Part shown: one piece after another, positions 17,579-25,988 of the stretch
How positions within the stretch are numbered: the stretch's first letter is position 1
How the letters are laid out: the number at the start of each line of letters is the position of its first letter
NCBI GenBank assembly: GCA_018242485.1
Contig: JAFEBV010000005.1
Span: 86,999 to 150,998 of the forward strand
DNA length: 64,000 nt
Reading direction: 5' to 3'
Origin: Pseudomonadota bacterium
GTDB lineage: Bacteria; Pseudomonadota; Gammaproteobacteria; Xanthomonadales; Xanthomonadaceae
Program-made: the position numbers and the translations under genes
Notes under the pieces: model-generated
The model's database searches: none
What the model was told of the DNA's origin: nothing
The model's input: only the letters and a program-made list of their open reading frames with translations

Positions 17579-19378
17579 TCAACCGCGATCGTCGAACAAT
17601 GCCGCATCCAGTGCCAGCAGCGGTTTCGCACCGGCGCGGATCGCCGCGGCATGGGAAAGCGTGCGCGGCAGGATGCGCGTGTAGAAGAAGCGCGCGGTTT
17701 CGCGCTTGGCGGTGCGTTGTTCTGCGCTGGCGTGCGCGGAGGCATCAGCGGCGACAACCGCGCGCGCCCACCAGTACGCCAACGCGACATAGCCGGAATA
17801 GAACAGGTAATCCACCGACGCCGCGCCGACTTCATCCGCATCGCCCATCGCGCGCTTGCCGATCTCCATCGTCAGCGCCTGCCATTCGGCGGCTTTCTGC
17901 GCCAGCGGTTCGATGAACTCCGCCATGCCCACATTGCCCGCTTGCTCGGTGCAGAACGTTTGGATCATCGTGAGGAACTGCCGCAGCCCTGCTCCCTGCA
18001 ATTGCATGATCTTGCGTCCGAGCAAGTCGAGTGCCTGGATGCCGGTGGTGCCCTCGTACAAGGTGGTGATGCGCGCATCGCGGGCGAGTTGTTCCATGCC
18101 GTGCTCGGCGATGTAGCCGTGGCCGCCGAAACATTGCAGGGCGTGATAGGTGCATTCCACGCCCCATTCGGTCAGGCAGGCCTTGACGATCGGGGTGAGG
18201 AAGCCGAGCAGTTCATCGGCGCGCGCCTTCTCCTCGGTGTCGGTGGTGTGCTCGATCACATCCACGAGGGTCGCGGCGTGGTAGCTGAGCAGGCGGCCGC
18301 CCTCGATCAGCGCCTTGCAGGTCAGCAACATGCGCCGCACGTCGGGGTGCACGATGATCGGATCGGCGGGTTTTTCCGGGAACTTCGCGCCCGATAGTGC
18401 GCGCATCTGCAAGCGCTCCCGCGCATACGCCAGCGCGTTCTGGTAGGCGCGATCGGCAAGGCCAAGCCCCTGGATGCCGACCGCAAGCCGCGCGGTGTTC
18501 ATCATGGTGAACATCGCCATCAGGCCCTTGTTCGGCTGCCCGATCAGCCAGCCTTGGGCGCCGTCGAAGTTCATCACGCAGGTGGCCGAACCGTGGATGC
18601 CCATCTTGTGTTCGATGCTGCCGCAGCGCACCGCGTTGTGTTCGCCGACGACACCGTCGCGACCGACCTTCATCTTCGGCACGATGAACAGCGAGATGCC
18701 CTTCGTGCCAGCCGGTGCATCCGGCAGGCGCGCGAGCACCAGATGCACGATGTTGTCGGTGAAGTCGTGCTCGCCGGCGGTGATGAAAATCTTGGTGCCG
18801 GAGATGGCGTAGCTGCCGTCGGCATTCGGTGCGGCGCGGGTCTTGAGCAGACCCAGATCGGTGCCGCAATGCGGCTCGGTCAGGCACATGGTGCCGGTCC
18901 AGCGCCCGGCGACGATGGGTTTGAGGAACACCTCCTGCTGCCACGCCTCGCCGTGCTGCTTGAGCGCCTCGGTGGCGCCGTGCGAGAGCAGCGGGTAGTT
19001 GCCCCACGCGAGGTTGGCGGCGTCGATCATCTCCTTGAGCGCGACGCCGAAGGATTCCGGCAAACCCTGTCCGCCGTATGCCTCGGGCGCGACCAGACCA
19101 TTCCAGCCGCCCTCGACGAACTGTTCGTATGCCTGTTTGAAACCCGCCGGGGCGCTCACCGCGCCGGTGTCCTTGTCGTGCCGGCAACCCTGTCGATCGC
19201 CGATTTCGTTGAGCGGCGCGAGCACGCCCTGGGTGAACTTCGCGCCTTCTTCCAAAACCGCGTCGAGCAGATCGCGTTGCGCGTTGGCGAAACCCAATCG
19301 CGCGTACAGCGCTTCCGCGCCGAGCACGTCGAACAGGGCGAAACGGATGTCGTGCAGCGGGGCTTGGTAACGATTCAT
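17579..19378 (-). CDS. Acyl-CoA dehydrogenase (long form with extra C-terminal domain)
   Basis: FAD enzyme of fatty-acid beta-oxidation, 599 residues from the ATG 19376-19378. It shows the acyl-CoA dehydrogenase signatures TMCLTEPHCGTDLGLLKTRA and ARITTLYEGTTGIQALDLLGRK, plus QCFGGHGYIAEHGMEQLARD near the catalytic region. The family with an additional C-terminal helical domain is about 600 residues long. The frame is open far upstream (to 19885), but that part is antisense-like. The exact chain-length preference is unknown. Confidence 0.93.
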   Translation of the reverse strand: MNRYQAPLHDIRFALFDVLGAEALYARLGFANAQRDLLDAVLEEGAKFTQGVLAPLNEIGDRQGCRHDKDTGAVSAPAGFKQAYEQFVEGGWNGLVAPEAYGGQGLPESFGVALKEMIDAANLAWGNYPLLSHGATEALKQHGEAWQQEVFLKPIVAGRWTGTMCLTEPHCGTDLGLLKTRAAPNADGSYAISGTKIFITAGEHDFTDNIVHLVLARLPDAPAGTKGISLFIVPKMKVGRDGVVGEHNAVRCGSIEHKMGIHGSATCVMNFDGAQGWLIGQPNKGLMAMFTMMNTARLAVGIQGLGLADRAYQNALAYARERLQMRALSGAKFPEKPADPIIVHPDVRRMLLTCKALIEGGRLLSYHAATLVDVIEHTTDTEEKARADELLGFLTPIVKACLTEWGVECTYHALQCFGGHGYIAEHGMEQLARDARITTLYEGTTGIQALDLLGRKIMQLQGAGLRQFLTMIQTFCTEQAGNVGMAEFIEPLAQKAAEWQALTMEIGKRAMGDADEVGAASVDYLFYSGYVALAYWWARAVVAADASAHASAEQRTAKRETARFFYTRILPRTLSHAAAIRAGAKPLLALDAALFDDRG

Positions 19379-19440
19379 GGCGGTGTTTCCGGAAAGTCGT
19401 GGCGCGCTCGTGCAGCGCGTAGCGCGAGGGATGGCACGAT

Positions 19441-19905
19441 TCAGCGCAGCACGCCGCTCAATCCCGGCACCGGGCTGAGCGCGCCCTCGAAGCTGTACTT
19501 GTGCTCGCCTTTCGGGTCGGAGGTGACGATCGTGCCGGTGAGCTTGTAGGCGACATTGCCGCCGCCCGGCGCGGCTACCGCCTGGCGGGTGGCGGGCGAG
19601 GGCGCGAGCGTGGTTTCCACCACGTCGGCCGATTCCGGGCCGATGCGCAAGTTCGGCGCAGCGCTCACGTTGCCGGCGAGTTGCCCGGCGATTTCCACCT
19701 TTGCATCGATGCGCGCGAAGGTCTCCGAGACATTGCTGAAGTTCTGCACGCGCAGTTGCAACTTCCAGTTCCCGTCGGGCTGGATACTGAGCTGCTGGAT
19801 GCTCGCCCGCGGCGGGAAGATGTTGCGAACCTGTCCGCTGCCGGCGCAGCCGGCGAACAGCGCAGGCAACAGGGCCACGAGGCACAGCGTACGAAACAGT
19901 CGCAT
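19441..19905 (-). CDS. LEA2/WHy-like lipoprotein
   Basis: A 154-residue predicted lipoprotein from the ATG 19903-19905. It has a hydrophobic signal and lipobox LFAGC, then a single beta-rich domain (SIQPDGNWKLQLRVQNFSNV) resembling the LEA type 2/WHy fold. The function is not known. It sits 62 bp upstream of the acyl-CoA dehydrogenase on the same strand. The gene assignment is solid; the fold call is weaker. Confidence 0.75.
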   Translation of the reverse strand: MRLFRTLCLVALLPALFAGCAGSGQVRNIFPPRASIQQLSIQPDGNWKLQLRVQNFSNVSETFARIDAKVEIAGQLAGNVSAAPNLRIGPESADVVETTLAPSPATRQAVAAPGGGNVAYKLTGTIVTSDPKGEHKYSFEGALSPVPGLSGVLR

Positions 19906-20214
19906 GGGGGCATCCGCGAGCGTATGGGAGACGGAAGGATAGCAGCCGCCCGCGACGGCAGCGGAGCGTCGCCTGCCAGCCGTATTCGCGTCTTCAGCCA
20001 TCGTTCCCGTGACGTGGTTCGCAGTCCGGAGTGTGCGCCAGTGCTAGGTTCATGGCGTGGGAGAGGGGAGCCAGGGACGCATCGCCGGGCCATGCCGACG
20101 ATGCGTCCGACGGCCGGATTCCGGTCGATCGTGCGTTGGTCGAGGCTGGGGAGAGGGGCGTCACCGGTCCCCGTCATCGCGACGGGGCCGGTTAGCCTTC
20201 CAAGGAGAGCCGCC
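19906..20214. other. Divergent intergenic region with two strong hairpins
   Basis: About 310 bp separate the lipoprotein and the secreted-protein gene, which point away from each other. Two inverted repeats are visible: a 10-bp perfect stem GGACGCATCG/CGATGCGTCC at 20075-20108, and an ACCGGTCCCCGTC/GACGGGGCCGGTT stem at about 20163-20194, just before the downstream ribosome site (AAGGAGA). The second could affect translation of the secreted protein. No known riboswitch was recognised. Confidence 0.45.
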
Positions 20215-21864
20215 ATGCTGCACACGCGCTATTCACGTCCTGCACGCGCCACGGGCTTGCGCCTGCTGTGCGCCGCGGTCATCTTCGGATTCGGCTGCAA
20301 CGTCGCGCTGGGGCAGTCGGCAGGTTCCAACGAGGGCGGCAGCGTGCCGCAGCCGGTACCCGAGTTTCCGGCGAACAACTGGTGGAATACCGACATCAGC
20401 AAGGCGCCGGTGGATCCGAAATCGGCCAGCTACATCGGCTTCGTCAACAGCGGCGGCAGCCGCCACCTGCACCCGGACTTCGGCGGCAATGCCAGTTACG
20501 GCGGGGCGTATGCGATTTACGGTTTTCCGTATGTTGTGGTCGATGGGGTGACCGGCTCGGGCAAAAGCCCGCCGCCGCTGCAGACCGTGCAATTCAATTA
20601 CGCCGACGAGAGCGATGGCGTCAACCACTCCACCGGCACGCCGTTCCCGTTCTATCCGATCCCGCCGCAGGCCACCACCACCCCGCGCTGGGTGGAATGC
20701 GGCGCGCCGGCGACGGTGGATCAGCGCAACGACTGCGACCGCCATCTGCTGGTCATCGACCGCGATCACAAATACCTCTACGAGCTGTGGAACGTCTGGT
20801 ACGACGCCACGCACAAGCAGTGGTACGCCGGCTCGGGCGCGTTCTTCGACATGACCAAGAATGGCCGTCGGCCGGATGGCTGGACTTCGGCGGATGCGGC
20901 CGGATTGGCAATCTTCCCCGGGCTGGTGCGTTACGACGAGGTGTACAACGCCTACGGCACCAACGTCAGCCAGATCGGGCATGCGTTCCGGGTCACCGTT
21001 CGCTCGACCAATGGTTACGTCTATCCGGCCTCGCACAATGCCGGATCGACTGCCGGGGCCCTGCCGATGGGCGCGCGCCTGCGCCTGAAGGCGAGCGTGA
21101 ACATCTCCAGCTATCCGGCGCAGATGCAGAAGATTTTCAACGCGATGAAAACCTACGGCCTGATCGTGGCCGACAACGGTTCGGACATGTACATCAGCGG
21201 CACCTACGACACGCATTGGAACAACGACGTGCTCAACCCTGCCTTCGGCGGATTGACAGCCAGCGATTTCGAAGTGATCCAGCTTGGCTGGCAGCCGCCA
21301 CTGAGCAGCCTGACGGTGTCGCCGGGCCGGGTGGTCGGCGGGCAGAACGCCACCGCGACCGTGACCCTGCTCCAGAAGGCGCCCACCTCCGGCGCGAGCG
21401 TGGCCTTGTCCGGCACGGCGGGATTGCTCAAAGTACCTGCCACCGTGACGGTTCCCGCAGGTGCCACGTCGGCATCGTTCACCGTCGGCACCGTGGCTGT
21501 CACCACACCGCAGGCCCCGACGATCAACGCCAGCTACAACGGCGCGGTGAGCCACGTCGGCCTGAGCCTGATTCCGCCGATGGCACTCACCTCGATCACG
21601 GTCAATCCGGGGACGATCGCCAGCGGCAAGACCGCGACCGGAAGCGTCGTCCTCAACGAGGCGGCCGCCGCTCCGGTGAAGGTGACCCTGACCAGCTCCA
21701 ATACCGCAATCGCGACCGTGCCTGCGAACGTCACCGTGCCGGTCAACGCGAAATCGGTGAACTTCACCGTGCAGGCGGGCAAGGTCACGGCCAAGCAGGC
21801 CGTGACGATTTCCGCCATCTATGCGGGCGTCACCAAGACGGTTGTCGTCTACGTAACGCCTTGA
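20215..21864 (+). CDS. Large secreted protein with C-terminal Ig-like domains
   Basis: A 549-residue protein starting at the ATG 20215 after the ribosome site AAGGAGA. It has a long basic-then-hydrophobic signal region (about 1-36, ending near ALGQ). The central part (about 45-360) is rich in W/Y/N/D (for example PEFPANNWWNTDISKAPVDP) and is unlike any enzyme I recognise. Two Ig/bacterial-Ig-like beta-sandwich repeats close the protein (about 363-455 and 460-549; SLTVSPGRVVGGQN and SITVNPGTIASGKT start the repeats). It is probably extracellular. The substrate or partner is unknown. Confidence 0.85.
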   Translation: MLHTRYSRPARATGLRLLCAAVIFGFGCNVALGQSAGSNEGGSVPQPVPEFPANNWWNTDISKAPVDPKSASYIGFVNSGGSRHLHPDFGGNASYGGAYAIYGFPYVVVDGVTGSGKSPPPLQTVQFNYADESDGVNHSTGTPFPFYPIPPQATTTPRWVECGAPATVDQRNDCDRHLLVIDRDHKYLYELWNVWYDATHKQWYAGSGAFFDMTKNGRRPDGWTSADAAGLAIFPGLVRYDEVYNAYGTNVSQIGHAFRVTVRSTNGYVYPASHNAGSTAGALPMGARLRLKASVNISSYPAQMQKIFNAMKTYGLIVADNGSDMYISGTYDTHWNNDVLNPAFGGLTASDFEVIQLGWQPPLSSLTVSPGRVVGGQNATATVTLLQKAPTSGASVALSGTAGLLKVPATVTVPAGATSASFTVGTVAVTTPQAPTINASYNGAVSHVGLSLIPPMALTSITVNPGTIASGKTATGSVVLNEAAAAPVKVTLTSSNTAIATVPANVTVPVNAKSVNFTVQAGKVTAKQAVTISAIYAGVTKTVVVYVTP

Positions 21865-21905
21865 TCGCCGCCGGATGGCGCTGGCCTCATCGCGTCGGGG
21901 CGCAC

Positions 21906-22127
21906 TCACGCCGGCGACGGATCGATTCCCTGCGCGCGCAAGATCGCGTCCATCCTCGCACGGACGTATTCGATGTCGGCGAACCCCGCCCTGGCGCAGA
22001 TCGCGTCGGCCTGCGCGGCGAACGCCGCCCAGAGATCCTCATGGTCGGCCTCATTGAGCACGAGCATGGCCAGGTCGCGGTTCAGCTCGTCCAACATCCC
22101 GTCCAACTCGGCGCGCGTGCAGCTCAT
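21906..22127 (-). CDS. Small acidic protein, paralogue of the divergent gene at 22295
   Basis: About 73 residues from the ATG 22125-22127, with a GGGGAGG ribosome site 7 bp upstream. Composition is acidic and helical, without a signal peptide. It aligns along its whole length with the product of the divergent neighbour: ELDGMLDELNRDL against ELDSILDELEQEL, then YVRARMDAIL against YVRQRIDEML. I do not recognise a named family. A small cytoplasmic adaptor or antitoxin-like helical protein is possible. Confidence 0.7.
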   Translation of the reverse strand: MSCTRAELDGMLDELNRDLAMLVLNEADHEDLWAAFAAQADAICARAGFADIEYVRARMDAILRAQGIDPSPA

Positions 22128-22294
22128 CGGAAGCCTCCCCGAAGTCAGACGCACAGCATAGCGAAGGCAGGGCAATGCTCACGCCCCGGGACAGCCACCG
22201 CGCCGCCTCCCGGCGCAAAGACACGCGCAACGGGGAATTCGCTATCCTGTATCGCCGCGTACCGGGGTCACGGATGCGCACAGGGGGCAGAAAC

Positions 22295-22510
22295 GTGTCA
22301 AGAACCCGCAGCGAACTCGACAGCATCCTCGACGAACTGGAGCAGGAATTGCCCACGCTCCTGAAAGACACCGAGGATCAGGAAGATTTCCTCATGGCCT
22401 TCACCGCGCTGTCCGATGCCATCGAGGACAGCGTGGAGGCCGACGATCTGCCCTACGTGCGCCAACGCATCGACGAAATGCTGGTGCGCCACGGGGTGAA
22501 GCTGTCCTGA
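22295..22510 (+). CDS. Small acidic protein, paralogue of the divergent gene at 22127
   Basis: About 71 residues from a GTG at 22295-22297 preceded by AGGGGG; an ATG at 22274 is the alternative start. The GTG start lines up with the paralogue (VSRTRSELDSILDELEQEL against MSCTRAELDGMLDEL). It is strongly acidic and helical. No function is known. It sits just upstream of the DUF2249 gene, but an FNR-type box separates the two, so they need not share a promoter. Confidence 0.72.
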   Translation: MSRTRSELDSILDELEQELPTLLKDTEDQEDFLMAFTALSDAIEDSVEADDLPYVRQRIDEMLVRHGVKLS

Positions 22511-22553
22511 TCGCGCAGGCCGTCCGCACGGCGACGATGCAACGCGGCTTGCA

Positions 22554-22567
22554 TTGATCCGGATCAA
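22554..22567. promoter_or_regulatory. FNR/Dnr-type operator upstream of the DUF2249 gene
   Basis: TTGATCCGGATCAA is a perfect match to the FNR consensus TTGAT-N4-ATCAA and fully palindromic. It ends 57 bp before the DUF2249 start codon, a distance compatible with an activator site near -41.5. FNR, Anr and Dnr all bind this motif, so it suggests oxygen- or NO-responsive control. Confidence 0.75.
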
Positions 22568-22624
22568 GCGGCCACGGCGATGGGCGGCGCATGCTGGGCG
22601 CTCCCGCACCTGCGAGAACCCACG

Positions 22625-22888
22625 ATGAACGACTGTTCCTCAGCCGCCGCGAACGCCGGCACGGCCCACCTGTTCGATGCCCGCGGCATCGCCCGCCGCT
22701 TCCGCCACTCGGCGATTTTCGGCGCGCTCAATGCTCTGAACGCCGGCGAGACCATGCGTTTCGTCAACGACCACGATCCGCTGCCGCTGCTCGATCAGTT
22801 GCGCCAGCGCTTCGGCGACAACCTGACGATCACCTATCGGCAACGCGAACCAGGCGCGATCATGATCGATTTCGGCATCGTCGGCTGA
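22625..22888 (+). CDS. DUF2249 domain protein
   Basis: An 87-residue soluble protein from the ATG 22625. It matches the DUF2249 pattern: LFDARGIARRFRHSAIFGALNALNAGE followed by RFVNDHDPLPLLDQLRQRFG and a C-terminal REPGAIMIDFGIVG. Families with this domain often lie near denitrification, NO-detoxification or metal-redox genes and may bind small ligands. The perfect FNR box upstream fits a role under low oxygen or NO stress. No respiratory genes are nearby here. Confidence 0.85.
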   Translation: MNDCSSAAANAGTAHLFDARGIARRFRHSAIFGALNALNAGETMRFVNDHDPLPLLDQLRQRFGDNLTITYRQREPGAIMIDFGIVG

Positions 22889-22916
22889 TACACGCCAGGC
22901 GACAGCCAACGACGGC

Positions 22917-24383
22917 TCACGACGACGTCGAAAAGCGCACGCTGCGCCGCACGGGGTCGGCTTCTTTCAATGTCACGGACACATCCGCACCGAGGACGAG
23001 GGGCTGGGGGGATTCCAGGTGCGCTTCCAGCGGCGGATCGCGCAGCATCACGATGCCAATGTTGCCGCCCTGCCCCGCCGGCTGGCGGCCGCTGCCGTGA
23101 CGCACCTCGACGACCGCGCCTTCGAACGACTCGCCCACCCGCGGGGCGAGGATCACCGCTTGCGCCAGATCGATGATGGCGCGTTCGTATTCGTGGGCGA
23201 GGCGGTCGGAGATGTCCATCGTCTCGGGCAAGCCCGGCAGTGCTGCCCGCACCCAGTCGGGCACCGGCTGGTGCGCGCACAGCGCCACGCAGGCTTCGTT
23301 GGCGTAGCGATCCACCAGCCGGCGCATCGGCGCGGTGACATGCGCGTAGCGTGCTGCGATGGCCGATTGCAGCGGTTGTTCGGGCGCTTCGCCGTCGAAA
23401 GCCGAGTAGCCGGCTCCGCGCAGCACGCTGGTGCAGGAAAACATCATCGCCACGTGGCGTGGCTGCGCCGGATCCAGTGCGCGGATGAAATCCGGATACG
23501 ACTGCTCGTCCGGCCAAGCGATGCGCAGTGCCTGCGCGGTCAGGCGCAGGCGTGCTATGGAATGCGCATCCGGCGGCGGCAAGGTGCGCAGGATGCCGAT
23601 CTTCCCGCCCAGCATGACCTGCGCGGCGGCCATGCCGGTGAGCAGGGAGATCTGCGCGTTCCAGTCCTCGATCGGCAGGCTGATGCGGTATTCCAGTTCC
23701 CATTGCCCGCCCTCGCAGCCGATCTCCGCATCCGGCAGCGACAGGCTGATGCCGCCGCGTTGTTTCTCCAGCGCCTGCCGCAACTGACCGATCTCGCGCA
23801 ACAGCGACCACACCGGATCGGCGTGACCGACATCGAGCTGCCCCTGCACGGTCGGATAGTCGCACTGCTGCCGGCTGCGCACGCGCGCGCGGCGCACGTC
23901 GATGGCGGCGATGTTGCCGTTGGCATCCAGATCGATCGTCCACAGGATCGACGGACGCAGTTGATTGGGCAGCAGCGAGGCGGCGTTCTCGCACAGCACC
24001 GTCGGGTGCAGCGGGATGGTGGACAGCCCGCCGTACAGGGTCTGCCCGCGCCGATTGGCTTCCACGTCGATCGCATCGCCCGCGGTGACGAACGCGGCCA
24101 CGTCCGCAAGCGCGTAATAGACGCGGTAGCCACCGCCATCCCGGCGTTCCAGCCACATCGCCTGATCCAAATCCATCGAACCGGGCGGGTCGATGGTGAG
24201 CAGCGGAATGTCGGTGCGATCCAGATCGGGCAATCGCGGATTCGCAGCAGCTTGCGCCGCTGCCGCATCGACCTCGGGCGGGAATACCGACGGTAGACGC
24301 AGCTCGCGCTGGATCTGCGCGATGCCCTGCTCCATCGTGCCATCGTCGGATGGGCGAATGCGGATGACGCGGGTGGTGGGCAT
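22917..24383 (-). CDS. RNB-domain (RNase II family) exoribonuclease-like protein
   Basis: A 488-residue protein from the ATG 24381-24383, with GGAG 7 bp upstream. The RNB catalytic domain spans about residues 40-390, with the acidic active-site motif DPPGSMDLDQAMW and HVTAPMRRLVDRYANEACVAL. The N-terminal cold-shock domains of RNase II/R are missing and only a short C-terminal beta segment (an S1/OB remnant) follows. It is a compact form, likely a 3'-5' ribonuclease. The substrate is unknown. It is divergent from the hydrolase gene at 24564. Confidence 0.85.
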   Translation of the reverse strand: MPTTRVIRIRPSDDGTMEQGIAQIQRELRLPSVFPPEVDAAAAQAAANPRLPDLDRTDIPLLTIDPPGSMDLDQAMWLERRDGGGYRVYYALADVAAFVTAGDAIDVEANRRGQTLYGGLSTIPLHPTVLCENAASLLPNQLRPSILWTIDLDANGNIAAIDVRRARVRSRQQCDYPTVQGQLDVGHADPVWSLLREIGQLRQALEKQRGGISLSLPDAEIGCEGGQWELEYRISLPIEDWNAQISLLTGMAAAQVMLGGKIGILRTLPPPDAHSIARLRLTAQALRIAWPDEQSYPDFIRALDPAQPRHVAMMFSCTSVLRGAGYSAFDGEAPEQPLQSAIAARYAHVTAPMRRLVDRYANEACVALCAHQPVPDWVRAALPGLPETMDISDRLAHEYERAIIDLAQAVILAPRVGESFEGAVVEVRHGSGRQPAGQGGNIGIVMLRDPPLEAHLESPQPLVLGADVSVTLKEADPVRRSVRFSTSS

Positions 24384-24563
24384 GAGCAAGCTCCGATAAA
24401 CCGGATCGCCGGACTATACACGCGATGTCTGTACACCCCGACGCGCCCCATGCGTTGTCGTGTACTGCGTTGTCGTGTACGCATACGTAACCGCACACGA
24501 CGCTCCAACCGCTGCCAACGTGGCGGAATGCTTGTAGCCATGCCCTGCCTGAGGAATTGCCTT

Positions 24564-25436
24564 GTGAAGACCCTCGTCACCGTCGCCTTCCTGCTTGCCG
24601 CATCCCTGTCCGCAAACGCCCAGCAGGCTCTGTCACTGCCACGCGCCGATGGCGCGCAAACCCCGGTGATGGTGTACGACCCGGCAGTCACATCGGAAAG
24701 CGCGGAAAAACATCATGGCTGCGCACCGCTGGCCCTGCTCTCGCCCGGCGCCGGCGGCAACGAGAAGGGGCTGTCCTACCTCGCCAAGGCGCTGGCCGCC
24801 GATGGCTGGCTGGCGATCGTGCTCGGACATCGCGAGAGCGGCATAGCGGCGCTGCGCAACGACGTGCGCAACAGCCACGGCATCCGCGCGGGCGTGGGGG
24901 AACTGGTCGCCGATCCGAACGCCTACCACGGACGCTTCATGGACATCGACGCCGCACTGGCGTGGTCGAGCAAGCAATGCATTGCGCCGTTCAAGGCCCT
25001 GCTCGGGCACTCGATGGGCGCGCGCACGGTGCTGCTGGAAGCCGGCGCGAACAACAAACTCGGCCTGCACGAAACCCATCCCTTCGACGCCTACGTCGCC
25101 CTGTCGCCGCCACCGGCCGACGATGTTTTCCCTCCCGACGCAGGGCGCAGCGTGAGCGCGCCGATCCTGCTGCTGACCGGAACCCGCGACGACACCCTCG
25201 CCCAGCAGAGCTACGACCAGCGTGTACGGGTGTTCGACACGCTGGCCTCGCGTTGCGCGTGGATCGGCATCGTCGATGGCGCCACCCACATGAATTTCGC
25301 CGGCGCCGGATTTGGCGCGCGCGAACTGGCCGAACGCGCATCCACCACCTTGTCCACGGCTTTCCTCGACGGCCTGCGCCACGGCCAATGCCCGCGCCCA
25401 CCGACGCTGGCCGGGGTCAGCGTGCGCAGCAAATAG
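24564..25436 (+). CDS. Secreted alpha/beta-hydrolase (dienelactone-hydrolase-like)
   Basis: About 290 residues starting at a GTG 24564 with GAGGAA upstream; this start gives a clean signal peptide (VKTLVTVAFLLAASLSANAQ). Hydrolase-fold features are SPGAGGNEKGLSYLAKALA (oxyanion loop), the nucleophile elbow LGHSMGARTVL, LLTGTRDDTLAQQ (acid) and DGATHMNFAG (His). It is probably a periplasmic or secreted esterase; the substrate is unknown. A 15-bp direct repeat lies 84-113 bp upstream. Confidence 0.85.
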   Translation: MKTLVTVAFLLAASLSANAQQALSLPRADGAQTPVMVYDPAVTSESAEKHHGCAPLALLSPGAGGNEKGLSYLAKALAADGWLAIVLGHRESGIAALRNDVRNSHGIRAGVGELVADPNAYHGRFMDIDAALAWSSKQCIAPFKALLGHSMGARTVLLEAGANNKLGLHETHPFDAYVALSPPPADDVFPPDAGRSVSAPILLLTGTRDDTLAQQSYDQRVRVFDTLASRCAWIGIVDGATHMNFAGAGFGARELAERASTTLSTAFLDGLRHGQCPRPPTLAGVSVRSK

Positions 25437-25749
25437 GCGAGGCATTCGCGCTCCCGTCGACCGTGCCCACCGTTCGCTGGGCGCGGCATGGCCAGTTCAT
25501 GCGAAAATAAGCGGCTGGCCCCAGAGCTCAGTTGGTGGACTCGCGAGCGTTTGCGACTGTCCTGTGGACAATCGAGCGAGCGAGTCTTGGGAGTCAGGGG
25601 CGAGGTCAAATGGCCGAAGCTCGGCTTCGGTCGACCGAGCGCCTTCGCCATGGAAGGCGAAGGCCGGCCCTTTCGTGCGGAGCAGAAGCGAAGCCGAAAG
25701 GGCGACCGGATGCAGCACCATGGACGGTTCATGCGAAAATGTACGGCTT
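25437..25749. other. Gene-free stretch with a duplicated tRNA-Arg leader and 5' end
   Basis: About 310 bp with no credible gene. Copies of one 49-50 bp segment occur at 25487-25535 and 25719-25768. It starts CATGG, contains GTTCATGCGAAAAT and ends in the first 19 bases of a tRNA-Arg. The second copy leads into the intact tRNA; the first ends in a truncated tRNA-like piece (25517-25535). A further shared string, GGGCGAGGTCA, occurs near 25596 and inside the tRNA. Confidence 0.7.
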
Positions 25750-25823
25750 GGCCCCGTAGCTCAGTTGGATAGAGCGCGCCCCTCCTAAGGGCGAGGTCAC
25801 AGGTTCAACTCCTGTCGGGGTCG
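25750..25823 (+). tRNA. tRNA-Arg (anticodon CCT)
   Basis: Cloverleaf with acceptor GGCCCCG/CGGGGTC (one G-U pair) and D-arm AGCTCAGTTGGATAGAGC. The anticodon loop CTCCTAA is read as CCT and the T-arm contains GGTTCAACTCC. The discriminator is G, and the CCA end is not encoded (the next bases are CAT). A partial duplicate of its leader and 5' part lies about 230 bp upstream. Confidence 0.92.
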
Positions 25824-25988
25824 CATGCCGGTGCGCTGCGCGGATCCATCCGCGCGCCGCTACGGGCACGACACGGCATCACACCACGGACATTGCAACC
25901 TCGAACGGACGACATCCACGGCATCGCTTCAACACAGCGATCTCATCCGCGCCGCATCGCAGCGACGCATCCACAGGCAGACCCGACC

